Shown: positions 6,702 to 14,769 of the stretch, piece by piece
How positions within the stretch are numbered: the stretch's first letter is position 1
Layout of the letters: each line of letters opens with the position of its first letter
NCBI GenBank assembly: GCA_900542315.1
Contig: UQMV01000042.1
Span: 1-17,716 of the forward strand
Direction: 5' to 3'
Source of the DNA: an uncultured Collinsella sp.
GTDB taxonomy: Bacteria; Actinomycetota; Coriobacteriia; Coriobacteriales; Coriobacteriaceae
DNA: 17,716 nucleotides
Program-made: the position numbers and the translations under genes
The notes under the pieces: model-generated
What the model saw: only the letters and a program-made list of their open reading frames with translations
Database searches by the model: none
Told to the model about the DNA's origin: nothing

Positions 6702-8039
6702 CTACTTCCCAAATAGCGCACCCAGCAGACCGCGGCGTTTGGGCTTTTCTTCTCGGTAGGAACCCTCGGCAACCGCTGCAACCTGGCGCGGTTGCTCGCC
6801 GCCTCCACGGCGCACGATCTGGTACAGAAACGGCGACTTAACGTATTTGACCTCGATGGGCGTGGCATGCACGGTGCTCTCACCGGACAGATGCAGGCTC
6901 GGATTGAGCGGCGCCACGACGTGCGTTTCGCGCTTGTCACTAAACACCACCGCGGCCGCGCGGCCCGTCTGTCCGTTTACGGCAATGCGCACCTGCTCGC
7001 CATCGCGGCTGTCCGTCGCCGGACGATCGACAAAGTAGGCCGGCACCATCACCAGGCCATCCTTATGCTTGCGGGCCTTGCGCGCCCAGGTTCGGATGCT
7101 CTTTTTATTGAGCCCCAGTACGGCCTCGGCATCGTTGCCCGCAACGTCGAGCGCCAACTTATCAATGACCACCTGGTCCTTGGTAGATGCATCGACGGAG
7201 ACGACGCGGAAGTCGCCTTCCTGCATGGCGGGATCGAACGGACCGACCTTGGCAAAGTCCCACGGTTCCAAAATGCCCATGAGGCGAACGTCCAGGTAGT
7301 TTGCCCTGGGGTATGCCCAGTCGAGCACCTCGTAGTACACCAGGGTTTCCTTGCTCAGGCCCTTGCCCGGGAAGCTCGCCATCATGCGCAGGTCCGCCAG
7401 CGCCATGGGGAAATAGAAGAGCATCATGTCGTTTTGGATCGCATCTTCCACGTCGTGCCCGGCAAAGGCATCCGGGTACTGGCGCACCAGCTGCAGCGCG
7501 TTGGCACGTGCCTGCTGCGGCGAGATTTCGCAGGGAATACCCTGATCCGGCACATACTCCGCACCCACGCCCATGGTCAGACGCTTGCTAAAAGTCCCCG
7601 GCTTGAGCAGGTCGGCAATGCCGATCTTGTTGCCGCAGGACGGGCACTCAAACACGCGCTGGGTCGACTCGCCCTCAAAGGACGCACCACAGAAGGGGCA
7701 AGGAATGCTCACATGCGTGGCCTCTTGGAACTCCTGCGCCGTGCCGCGATCCTCCCACAGCAGATGTTCCAGGACCGACTGATTGCGCCAGTGCGAATTG
7801 AAGAAATACCAGTCCGGGTCCTCCGGGCGCTCGAGTTGCGACACATGCGTGAGCTTGAGCAGTCCATCCACCACCGTCAGCGGCGTATGGCGAATGCCCA
7901 GGGCGCTCTTGGGCTCCCCCGCATCAGCCTGCCACGGAACGACCGTGCCGCAATAGGCGCACTCAAAGCTGCGCTTAGCCTGGTGCGAGTACATAGGGCC
8001 GCCGCAGTTTTGACATTTAATGGCAAACATCTCGTCCAT
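6702..8039 (-). CDS. Double zinc-ribbon protein of unknown function
   Basis: A 445-aa soluble protein with two four-cysteine zinc ribbons: CQNC/CAYC (Cys9, 12, 27, 30) and CPFC/CPSC (Cys114, 117, 132, 135). The rest (about 145-430) is a mixed alpha/beta domain with no motif I can name, and the tail is basic (KPKRRGLLGALFGK). Zinc ribbons of this spacing often bind nucleic acid or protein, so a nucleic-acid or scaffold role is possible but not shown. The start at 8039 is fixed by AAAGGAGG 8 bases upstream; the in-frame Met at 8090 lacks such a site. It is monocistronic and divergent from the cation transporter. Confidence 0.75.
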   Translation of the reverse strand: MDEMFAIKCQNCGGPMYSHQAKRSFECAYCGTVVPWQADAGEPKSALGIRHTPLTVVDGLLKLTHVSQLERPEDPDWYFFNSHWRNQSVLEHLLWEDRGTAQEFQEATHVSIPCPFCGASFEGESTQRVFECPSCGNKIGIADLLKPGTFSKRLTMGVGAEYVPDQGIPCEISPQQARANALQLVRQYPDAFAGHDVEDAIQNDMMLFYFPMALADLRMMASFPGKGLSKETLVYYEVLDWAYPRANYLDVRLMGILEPWDFAKVGPFDPAMQEGDFRVVSVDASTKDQVVIDKLALDVAGNDAEAVLGLNKKSIRTWARKARKHKDGLVMVPAYFVDRPATDSRDGEQVRIAVNGQTGRAAAVVFSDKRETHVVAPLNPSLHLSGESTVHATPIEVKYVKSPFLYQIVRRGGGEQPRQVAAVAEGSYREEKPKRRGLLGALFGK

Positions 8040-8257
8040 GGAAACGTCCTCCTTTGCACAGGGGCTGTCGACATTAAGTATGTCGAGCAAGCAGGCACAT
8101 GCCCATACCCATGTGGCCCAAAATGGACCACCCAGGCAGACGAGAAGGCTCGCTCGTTAGCACCGGCAGACTATTGCTGCATTTTCTGAGCATCGGTGCA
8201 CGGCGCCCCCGCGCGAGCTACACTATCCCCTTAAACATGATTGTGAGGACGACCGCT
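8040..8257. promoter_or_regulatory. Divergent control region, zinc-ribbon gene / cation transporter
   Basis: A 218-bp region that must hold both promoters. On the plus strand TACACT (8219-8224) is a possible -10 for the transporter. No clear -35 boxes, operator or riboswitch could be recognised. The transporter ribosome site GTGAGGA lies near 8243-8249. Confidence 0.4.
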
Positions 8258-9439
8258 ATGCTATTTGTAAATCGGCTGGTACATACGCTTGTTCCCGGCA
8301 GCGAGAGCGAGCCGGTCGATGCATCTTGCCGCACCAACGCGGGCTTTTCCGCAAGCCTCGTCTGCATTGGCCTCAACATCACCCTGTGCCTGGCCAAGGG
8401 CATCGCGGGCCTGCTCGCCGGCTCCGTCTCCCTCATCGCCGACGCTTTCAACAACCTCTCCGATGCCTCGAGCAACATCGTGAGTCTGCTCGGGTTCCGC
8501 CTTGCCAGCCGCCCGGCAGACGAAGGCCACCCCTATGGCCACGGTCGCTATGAGTACCTAGCCGGCCTGTTCGTCGCCGTCCTGGTTTGCGCCGTCGGCA
8601 TCAATCTGATCCTCGAGTCGGTCACTAAGATCATCAAGCCCTCGCCCACCGCTTACACGTTTATTTCCCTTGCGGCACTGGCTACGTCCATGCTCGTTAA
8701 GCTCTGGATGGCAGCGTTCAACCGCACGCTGGGCGATCGCATCGACTCCGAAACGCTCATCGCCACGGCGCAGGACTCCAAAAACGACGTCATCACCTCG
8801 GGCTCGGTCTTGGTGGCGGCGCTTATTTCGCAGACGACCGGCTTTGATCTCGATGGCTGGGCAGGCCTGGGTGTGGGCATCTTCATCTGCATCAGCGGCC
8901 TGGGCCTGGTGCGCGACGCCATCAGCCCGTTGCTGGGGCAAGCGCCCGACCCCAAGCTCGTCCAGGCAATCCGCGACAAGATCATGTCCTATCCGCAGGT
9001 CTTGGGCACACACGACCTCATGGTGCACGACTACGGCCCCGGTCGTCAGTTTGCCAGCGCCCACGTGGAAATGCCCGGCGAGGGCGACGCGTTTGAACAT
9101 CACGAGATCCTGGACACCATCGAACACGATATCAAACGCCAAATGGGCATTGGCATTACGCTGCACTGCGACCCCATTGCAACAACCGGTGACGACCTGC
9201 GCGGCTGGGTCAAGCGCGGCGTAGCGCAGATCGACCCTGCGCTCTCCATCCACGACTTGCATGAGCACGACGACTTTGTTTCGTTTGACCTGGTGCGTCC
9301 CGACGGCTTTGACATATCCGACGAGGAGCTGCTGGAGCTCGTCACGCGCATCGTGCACGAGCGCCGGCCCGATGCATCATGCGTCGTTACGTTTGACTCG
9401 GGCTTTAGCTCGCCCGACCGTCCGGCCGAGCAGCTGTAG
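8258..9439 (+). CDS. Cation diffusion facilitator, probably manganese-type exporter
   Basis: A 393-aa membrane transporter of the CDF family, about six transmembrane helices followed by a cytoplasmic domain. The TM2 metal motif is NNLSD (Asn65, Asp69) and the TM5 motif is DSKND (Asp173, Asp177). This N-D/D-D set differs from the H-D/H-D or D-D/H-D sites of zinc exporters and resembles Mn(II) exporters such as MntE. GHPYGHGRYEYLAGL (90-104) is the conserved loop after TM2. The C-terminus carries the usual cation-efflux domain plus about 85 further residues (IHDLHEHDDFVSFDLV) that look like a second copy of the fold. GTGAGGA lies 8 bases before the ATG. Proton-coupled export of Mn or a similar ion is the inference. 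Confidence 0.85.
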   Translation: MLFVNRLVHTLVPGSESEPVDASCRTNAGFSASLVCIGLNITLCLAKGIAGLLAGSVSLIADAFNNLSDASSNIVSLLGFRLASRPADEGHPYGHGRYEYLAGLFVAVLVCAVGINLILESVTKIIKPSPTAYTFISLAALATSMLVKLWMAAFNRTLGDRIDSETLIATAQDSKNDVITSGSVLVAALISQTTGFDLDGWAGLGVGIFICISGLGLVRDAISPLLGQAPDPKLVQAIRDKIMSYPQVLGTHDLMVHDYGPGRQFASAHVEMPGEGDAFEHHEILDTIEHDIKRQMGIGITLHCDPIATTGDDLRGWVKRGVAQIDPALSIHDLHEHDDFVSFDLVRPDGFDISDEELLELVTRIVHERRPDASCVVTFDSGFSSPDRPAEQL

Positions 9440-9451
9440 CCTGCTTAACAG

Positions 9452-10441
9452 CTAGTTTCCCTGCGCGCCCGAGATGCCGTTTTGCAGGGCGTTCCAGGCA
9501 TCCGTCGCCAAGCCGCCCAAGTTCTGCGCGGTATCGCCCAGGTTTTGTGCCGTGTCGCCCAGCTCTTGCGCCTTGTCTCCCAACTCCTGCGCCTTGTTGC
9601 TCAAGTCCTCCAGCGCATTGGAGCTCGAGCTGTCGGTACCGCTTTGGCCGTCGGACGAGTTGCCCGAACTGTTCTTGTGCGTGAGCTGAATTTCGAGGTT
9701 GCCGCTGTCGTTATAGTAGGCAGAAGTAACGACCCAGTTGGCATCGACGACGGGCGTTGAGCCATCATCAGTCAGGACCACGGCATTCGAAAGATCGGCG
9801 CCGCGCGACTTGAGGATCTTCTTGGCGTTGGACCAGTACTGCCCTGGGATATCGCTCAGATCGACGGTGCCAGAGGAGGCGGACTCGGTTTGCTCGGCAG
9901 TGGTATCGGCCGTTGAACTCCCCCGCTTGTTGAGCATGCCCGACACGATGGCAAACACAACCGACAGCGCAAAGAAGATCGCCAGCACGATGAGGATCTT
10001 CTTGATCACGCTCGACGAACGCGATGGCTTCTTCTCCTCGTCCTCGCCATATTGCGGAATCGACTTGGGGAACTCGCGATACGGCTCGCGCGACTCGTAG
10101 CGAGGCTGCGCCGTGCGAGGCATATACGTCGTCTGCTGAGGCTGCGGAATGGGATTCTGCGGCAGGTCATCATAGAGATTCGGCGTCGAGGCGGCATAAG
10201 AATCCTGCGGCGCGTAATCAAACGGGTCCGGAGCTGCGTTGCCATAGGGGCCTTGCGAAGATGCAGCGTAAGAATCCTGCGCCGTGTCGCCATAGCCCAT
10301 AATCCGGGTGGGCTCGGCAGAAGGCTGCGTCGCCGCGGGGTCGGTATAACCGGGGTTGGGAACAACGCGGGTCGCATCGGCGCTATCGCCAGCCTGCGCG
10401 GAACCGTAGCCGCCCATCACGGTTGTCTTGTCCTGATCCAT
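9452..10441 (-). CDS. Single-pass membrane protein with repeats
   Basis: A 329-aa protein. Residues 1-135 are a disordered Pro/Gln/Tyr/Ser-rich cytoplasmic region with three similar short motifs (TTVM 6-9, TRVV 24-27, TRIM 45-48) and two QDSYAAS repeats (55-61, 79-85). A basic stretch (KKPSRSSSVIKK) precedes one transmembrane helix at about 149-169. Outside lies a domain of about 65 residues (IPGQYWSNAKKILKSRGADLSNAVV...) that could be PASTA-like, a Ser/Asn/Gly linker, and a tail of heptads (KAQELGD/TAQNLGD). The function is unknown. GGAAAGGAA lies 7 bases before the ATG. The gene converges on the cation transporter with only 12 bp between them. Confidence 0.72.
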   Translation of the reverse strand: MDQDKTTVMGGYGSAQAGDSADATRVVPNPGYTDPAATQPSAEPTRIMGYGDTAQDSYAASSQGPYGNAAPDPFDYAPQDSYAASTPNLYDDLPQNPIPQPQQTTYMPRTAQPRYESREPYREFPKSIPQYGEDEEKKPSRSSSVIKKILIVLAIFFALSVVFAIVSGMLNKRGSSTADTTAEQTESASSGTVDLSDIPGQYWSNAKKILKSRGADLSNAVVLTDDGSTPVVDANWVVTSAYYNDSGNLEIQLTHKNSSGNSSDGQSGTDSSSSNALEDLSNKAQELGDKAQELGDTAQNLGDTAQNLGGLATDAWNALQNGISGAQGN

Positions 10442-10555
10442 GCAACGATTCCTTTCCGTCGCGCGTGAGCCTCAAGTTATCCATGCATTCTACCCGCGCA
10501 AAAGCCTATGATGGGCAGAGCCCGTCGGTATCTACAAGACATGCGCGGGCCTAAG

Positions 10556-10595
10556 GATCAAAAAGCCCCGCCGGGCCTTGTGGGCACGGCGGGGC
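10556..10595 (-). terminator. Intrinsic terminator of fhs
   Basis: GCCCCGCCG (10565-10573) pairs with CGGCGGGGC (10587-10595), with an inner 3-bp stem. On the minus strand TTTTTGATCC follows. It lies 25 bp after the fhs stop. Confidence 0.85.
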
Positions 10596-10620
10596 GGACA
10601 AGCAGCTATGGACAGCAGAC

Positions 10621-12288
10621 TTAGAACAGGCCGGTGATGTTGCCGTCGTTGTCGACGTCGATGTTTTCGGCCGCGGGCACCTTGGGCAGACCCGGCATGG
10701 TCAGAACACTGCCGGTCAGTGCGACCACAAAGCGGGCGCCGGCAGAAACCTTGAGCTCACGCACGGTGATGCGGAAGTTCTCGGGAGCGCCCAGGGCCTT
10801 GGCGTTATCGCTAAAGCTGTACTGCGTCTTGGCGACGCACACCGGCAGGTTGCCAAAGCCATTCTCGCGCAGCTCGGCGAGCTGGCGCTTGGCGGCCGGC
10901 GTAAAGTCAACGCCGTCGGCGCGGTAGACCTTGGTGGCAACGGCCTCGAGGGCATCAGCGACATCAGCGCCGTCCTCATAGGCAAACTTGAGCTCACTCG
11001 GCTGCTCGATCAGACGCATGACCTCATCGGCCAGCTCGAGTGCGCCCTCGCCGCCCTTGGCCCAGACCTCGGACAGCTTAACGTTGACGCCGAGCTTCTG
11101 GCACTCGGACTCGATGAGCGCAAGCTCGGCCTCGGTGTCTGTCGGGAAGCGGTTGATGGCGACCACGCAGGGCAGACCATAAACGTTCTGGATGTTGTCG
11201 ACGTGACGCAGCAGGTTGGGCATGCCGGCCTTGAGGGCCTCGAGGTTCTCCTCGTTGAGGTCGGCCTTGGCGACACCGCCGTTGTACTTCAGCGCACGAG
11301 CGGTCGCGACGATCACGACAGCGCTGGGGCGAACGCCCGTCATGCGGCACTTAATGTCGAGGAACTTCTCGGCACCCAGATCGGCACCGAAGCCGGCCTC
11401 GGTAATGGCGACATCGCCAAAGCGCATGGCCATACGCGTGGCCATGATGGAGTTGCAGCCGTGGGCGATATTGGCGAAGGGGCCGCCGTGGACAAACGCA
11501 GGCGTGCCCTCGAGCGTCTGAACCAGGTTGGGCTTGAGCGCGTCCTTGAGGAGGGCCGCCATGGCGCCCTGGGCCTTGAGGTCACGGGCGCGGACGGGCT
11601 CGCCGGCAAAGCTGTAGCCGACGACGATCTCGCCCAGGCGCTCCTTAAGGTCGTTGATGCTCGTGGACAGGCACAGGATTGCCATGACCTCGGAGGCGAC
11701 GGTGATGTCGAAGCCGTCCTCGCGCGGCACGCCCTGGGCCTTGCCGCCAATGCCGTCGATGACGTGGCGGAGCTGACGGTCGTTCATGTCGACGACGCGC
11801 TTCCAGGTGATGCGCTTAACGTCGATACCGAGCTGGTTGCCCTGCTGAATATGGTTGTCGAGCATGGCTGCCAGCAGGTTGTTGGCGGCACCGATGGCAT
11901 GGAAGTCGCCGGTAAAGTGCAGGTTGATGTCCTCCATGGGGATGACCTGGGCCCAGCCGCCGCCGGCAGCACCGCCCTTCACACCAAACACGGGACCGAG
12001 CGAAGGCTCGCGCAGGGCCACGGCGCTCTTGACGCCGCGACGACGCAGACCGTCGGCCAAGCCGATGGTCGTGGTGGTCTTGCCCTCGCCCGCGGGCGTG
12101 GGGTTGATAGCGGTCACGAGAACGAGCTTGGCCCGGTGATCAGTTGGCTCGTTGAGCAGGGAGTAGTCGACCTTTGCCTTGTCAAAGCCGTACGGAATCA
12201 GATGCTTAACGTCGACGCCGGCGTTCTTGGCCACCTCGGTAATAGGCAGCGGCGTTACAGAACGTGCGATTTCGATGTCAGTAGGCAT
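10621..12288 (-). CDS. fhs: Formate-tetrahydrofolate ligase
   Basis: A 555-aa protein, full length for the family. It joins formate to tetrahydrofolate with ATP to give 10-formyl-THF, the entry point of formate into one-carbon metabolism. The ATP loop NPTPAGEGKTTTTIGL (62-77), EPSLGPVFGVKGGAAGGG, PMEDINLHFTGDFHAI and the C-terminal segment with TMPGLPKVPAAENIDVD are all present and intact. The start at 12288 has AAAGGACC just upstream; earlier Mets are unsupported. The gene has its own promoter and terminator, so it is not part of the ruv operon. Together with fchA and folD in this window it can build 5,10-methylene-THF from formate. Confidence 0.97.
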   Translation of the reverse strand: MPTDIEIARSVTPLPITEVAKNAGVDVKHLIPYGFDKAKVDYSLLNEPTDHRAKLVLVTAINPTPAGEGKTTTTIGLADGLRRRGVKSAVALREPSLGPVFGVKGGAAGGGWAQVIPMEDINLHFTGDFHAIGAANNLLAAMLDNHIQQGNQLGIDVKRITWKRVVDMNDRQLRHVIDGIGGKAQGVPREDGFDITVASEVMAILCLSTSINDLKERLGEIVVGYSFAGEPVRARDLKAQGAMAALLKDALKPNLVQTLEGTPAFVHGGPFANIAHGCNSIMATRMAMRFGDVAITEAGFGADLGAEKFLDIKCRMTGVRPSAVVIVATARALKYNGGVAKADLNEENLEALKAGMPNLLRHVDNIQNVYGLPCVVAINRFPTDTEAELALIESECQKLGVNVKLSEVWAKGGEGALELADEVMRLIEQPSELKFAYEDGADVADALEAVATKVYRADGVDFTPAAKRQLAELRENGFGNLPVCVAKTQYSFSDNAKALGAPENFRITVRELKVSAGARFVVALTGSVLTMPGLPKVPAAENIDVDNDGNITGLF

Positions 12289-12328
12289 GGGCGGTCCTTT
12301 CGTTACCGGATGAGAAAAAGACCAATCC

Positions 12329-12337
12329 AGCATAGCA
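12329..12337 (-). promoter_or_regulatory. Possible extended -10 promoter of fhs
   Basis: On the minus strand TGCTATGCT fits an extended -10 box (TGnTAnnnT), about 41 bases upstream of the fhs start. A T-rich stretch about 16 bases further upstream is a weak -35 candidate that overlaps the ruvB terminator tail. Confidence 0.4.
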
Positions 12338-12351
12338 CGCGCGCGCAATAG

Positions 12352-12378
12352 AAAAACGCCCGTAACCGACGAACGGCG
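12352..12378 (-). terminator. Probable terminator of the ruv operon
   Basis: CGCCCGT (12357-12363) pairs with ACGGCG (12373-12378) with one bulged base and a 9-base loop. On the minus strand TTTTT follows (12352-12356). It lies 54 bp after ruvB. The stem is short, so termination may be partial. Confidence 0.55.
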
Positions 12379-12432
12379 ATATGTTTACCCGATGCCCAGC
12401 GATAGCCTACAGACGCGCTGGCACAAAGGTCC

Positions 12433-13500
12433 TTACAGGGTCGGCTCGATTCCCAAGTGCTCAAAGGTACGAAGGGTTGCCTGACGGCCCTGCGGCGTAC
12501 GAATCATCAACCCGCACTGCAGCAAATAGGGCTCATAGACATCCTCGAGCGTGCCCGGGTCCTCGCCCACCGCGCTGGCAAGGGTCGTAAGTCCCACGGC
12601 GCGACCGGAGAACGTCTTAGCGAGCGTCTCCAAAATGCGAATATCCATCCAGTCCAGACCAAGCTCGTCGATCTCGAAGAACTCGAGTGCCTGACGGCAG
12701 ATATCGAGCTCAATGGGACCGTTGCCGCGCACCTGCGCATAGTCGCGCACGCGCTTGAGCAGGCGGTTGGCAAGACGTGGCGTGCCGCGCGAACGCGAGC
12801 CGATCTCGAGTGCACTGGGGTGGTCGATCGTCACGCCCAGGATAGTCGCCGAGCGCGTCACAATCTGCGCGAGCTCCTCGACCGTGTAGTAATCCAGGCG
12901 ATATGAAATGCCAAAGCGGTCGCGCAACGGGCCTGTCAACATGCCTGAGCGGGTCGTTGCCGCTACCAACGTAAACTTGGGAATATCCAGGCGAATCGAG
13001 CGCGCCGCCGGACCCTTGCCAATCACGATATCGAGGGCAAAGTCCTCCATCGCGGGGTACAGGACCTCCTCGACCGAACGGTTGAGGCGGTGGATCTCGT
13101 CGATAAACAGCACATCACCCGGCTGCAAGTTAGTAAGGATGGCCGCCAGGTCGCCCGTGCGCGCGATGGCAGGGCCACTCGTGGTCTTGATCTGAGCGCC
13201 CAACTCGTTGGCGATAACGGTGGCCAGCGTGGTCTTGCCCAGACCCGGAGGACCCGAGAAGATCACGTGGTCGAGCGTCTCGCCACGGCTCTGTGCCGCT
13301 TCGATCAACACGCGCAGGCTCTGCTTGATGTGCTCCTGGCCGCAGTAGTCGTCCAGGCGCTGGGGGCGCAAAGTGCGGTCGACATCGAGGTCCTCGGCCG
13401 TCAGCTCCGAGCCCACCATGCGCTCGCCGTGCGCCATGGATGCCGCCGGCGAGTTGCCGGGCGTCGCCCACAGGTCCTGAGAGTCATCGGCTTCCCACAT
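12433..13500 (-). CDS. ruvB: Holliday junction helicase subunit RuvB
   Basis: A 355-aa AAA+ ATPase that drives branch migration of Holliday junctions with RuvA. Walker A is GPPGLGKT (about 84-91), Walker B is VLFIDEIH (about 130-137), and the sensor and arginine-finger region holds AATTRSG and GPLRDRFG. The C-terminal winged-helix domain is complete (GLIR-type MIRTPQGRQAT). An N-terminal extension of about 40 residues precedes the usual RPQRLDDYCGQ start. The ATG at 13500 overlaps the ruvA stop as TGATG, so translation is probably coupled; GTG at 13503 is an alternative start one codon earlier. Confidence 0.97.
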   Translation of the reverse strand: MWEADDSQDLWATPGNSPAASMAHGERMVGSELTAEDLDVDRTLRPQRLDDYCGQEHIKQSLRVLIEAAQSRGETLDHVIFSGPPGLGKTTLATVIANELGAQIKTTSGPAIARTGDLAAILTNLQPGDVLFIDEIHRLNRSVEEVLYPAMEDFALDIVIGKGPAARSIRLDIPKFTLVAATTRSGMLTGPLRDRFGISYRLDYYTVEELAQIVTRSATILGVTIDHPSALEIGSRSRGTPRLANRLLKRVRDYAQVRGNGPIELDICRQALEFFEIDELGLDWMDIRILETLAKTFSGRAVGLTTLASAVGEDPGTLEDVYEPYLLQCGLMIRTPQGRQATLRTFEHLGIEPTL

Positions 13501-14120
13501 CACGCATCCATTCCGAGTCGCTTAAGCGCCGCGCCGAGCAGATCCTCGACACGCATATTCTGCCCATCATACCCGCTCAGGGCAACATCGGTCTCCTGCG
13601 GGCTAAAGCCCATGGAAAGGAGCGCCGCACGGGCATCATCGATGGCCGAGGGAGCAGCAGCGGGCACGGGCATCGCAACCTGGCTGGGAATCACGTCGAT
13701 CGGCACAAAGCCCTTGTCCTTGGCAAAGGTGCTCTTGAGCTCCAGGATCAGACGCTGAGCTGTCTTTTTGCCCACACCGGGCACCTTGACCATGCCCTTG
13801 TCGTCCTCGGCCATCACCAGCGAATACAATTGCCCCACGGTATAGGTGGAAAGCACGGCGAGCGCCAGGCGCGGGCCAACGCCCGAAACGGACACGAGCC
13901 GGTCGAACATCGTGCGCTCATCCTTTGAGGAAAAACCGAAAAGTGTCATGGCGTCCTCGCGCACCTGCATACGCGTGTAGAGGCGGACCTCGCCGCCGGG
14001 CGTCGGCAACGTGGCCGCAGTGCTGCCCGAGATGCCGAGCTCAAAGCCAACGCCCGATACATCGACAACGGCAGAGCTCATCGTGGCCTCGACAAGCGTT
14101 CCATGGAGCTGGGAGATCAT
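13500..14120 (-). CDS. ruvA: Holliday junction DNA-binding subunit RuvA
   Basis: A 206-aa protein of normal length. The N-terminal OB fold begins MISQLHGTLVE, two helix-hairpin-helix motifs are visible (LVSVSGVGPRLALAVLS and MVKVPGVGKKTAQRLILEL), and the C-terminal domain that contacts RuvB is present (ARAALLSMGFSPQETDVAL), after a variable Ala/Pro linker. It binds four-way junctions as a tetramer and loads RuvB. The ATG overlaps the ruvC stop as TGATG, and its own stop overlaps ruvB in the same way. Confidence 0.97.
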   Translation of the reverse strand: MISQLHGTLVEATMSSAVVDVSGVGFELGISGSTAATLPTPGGEVRLYTRMQVREDAMTLFGFSSKDERTMFDRLVSVSGVGPRLALAVLSTYTVGQLYSLVMAEDDKGMVKVPGVGKKTAQRLILELKSTFAKDKGFVPIDVIPSQVAMPVPAAAPSAIDDARAALLSMGFSPQETDVALSGYDGQNMRVEDLLGAALKRLGMDA

Positions 14121-14641
14121 CAGTATCCGGTTCCTCTCTGTTGATAGAACTCGCCACCGGTGAGGGCGCGGGTGCGGCTGAGGTTTACGTGGCAGATGGC
14201 GCAGGCCAGGGCATCGGCGGCATGGTCGGGATGCGGGTCGTGGTCGAGCTGTGTTAGCGTGCGTACCATGTAGGCAACCTGCCGCTTGTCCGCGGCGCCG
14301 GTGCCCACCACAGCCTGTTTGATCTGCATGGGCGTGTACTCGCCAATCTCGAGCGCGCACTCCGAAAGAGCCACGAGTGCAGCACCGCGGGCATGCGCCG
14401 TTGGGATGGCCGAGCGAACGTTGGCGCCAAAGTAAATGCTCTCGATAGCAGCGGTATCGGGTCGATAGCGCTCCACGACACCCTTGAGGTCGCGGGCGAT
14501 GTGAGACAGGCGCACCGCGAGCGGGCTTCCGGCACTGGTCTCAATACAGCCGTAGGCACGGCAGCGAACCTCGCCGCGCCGCTCCTCGATAATCCCCCAA
14601 CCCGTATGGGCCAAACCGGGGTCGATGCCCAAAATGACCAA
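14120..14641 (-). CDS. ruvC: Holliday junction resolvase RuvC (TTG start)
   Basis: RuvC cuts Holliday junctions symmetrically. With a TTG start at 14641 the protein begins MVILGIDPGLAHTGWG and is 173 aa, the usual length. The four metal ligands are Asp7, Glu67 (AAIES), His140 and Asp143 (DHAADALA), the His-Asp variant seen in many bacteria. TTG is chosen because GGGGAGG ends 5 bases upstream; the alternative GTG at 14671 adds ten residues before the conserved strand and has no such site. It is the first gene of ruvC-ruvA-ruvB and lies downstream of a LexA-like box. Confidence 0.95.
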   Translation of the reverse strand: MVILGIDPGLAHTGWGIIEERRGEVRCRAYGCIETSAGSPLAVRLSHIARDLKGVVERYRPDTAAIESIYFGANVRSAIPTAHARGAALVALSECALEIGEYTPMQIKQAVVGTGAADKRQVAYMVRTLTQLDHDPHPDHAADALACAICHVNLSRTRALTGGEFYQQRGTGY

Positions 14642-14696
14642 GCCAACCTCCCCTCGCCACAAGCGCAGCACAAGGCAACGCCCCGCGCACTATTCA

Positions 14697-14710
14697 CGAA
14701 CGTCTGTTCT
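14697..14710 (-). promoter_or_regulatory. Candidate LexA (SOS) box upstream of ruvCAB
   Basis: On the minus strand AGAACAGACGTTCG matches the Gram-positive LexA consensus CGAACRNRYGTTYG in 13 of 14 positions, differing only at the first base. It lies 55 bp upstream of the ruvC start, within the expected promoter region. ruv genes are SOS-controlled in many bacteria. Confidence 0.6.
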
Positions 14711-14744
14711 AGAATAACACAACAACGACCGTATCTAGCAAGCA

Positions 14745-14768
14745 AGGTTGAACCATAGGTTGAACATA
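14745..14768 (+). repeat. 12-bp tandem repeat
   Basis: AGGTTGAACCAT followed directly by AGGTTGAACATA, with nine identical leading bases in each unit, immediately upstream of the structured element. It may hold a promoter or binding site for the candidate RNA. Confidence 0.4.
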
Positions 14769-14769
14769 C

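Noticed and set aside
6792..8189. A 465-codon plus-strand frame opposite the zinc-ribbon gene
   Set aside because: It lies antisense to a gene with a clear ribosome site, zinc motifs and terminator; its sequence is low-quality His/Arg-rich, typical of a high-GC shadow.
9432..9453. Bidirectional terminator between the cation transporter and the membrane-protein gene
   Set aside because: Only a 6-bp stem (AGCTGT/ACAGCT) with a 10-base loop and no proper T-run on either strand; too weak to call.
11203..12351. A 382-codon plus-strand frame opposite fhs
   Set aside because: Complete fhs lies on the other strand; the frame mirrors its codon pattern.
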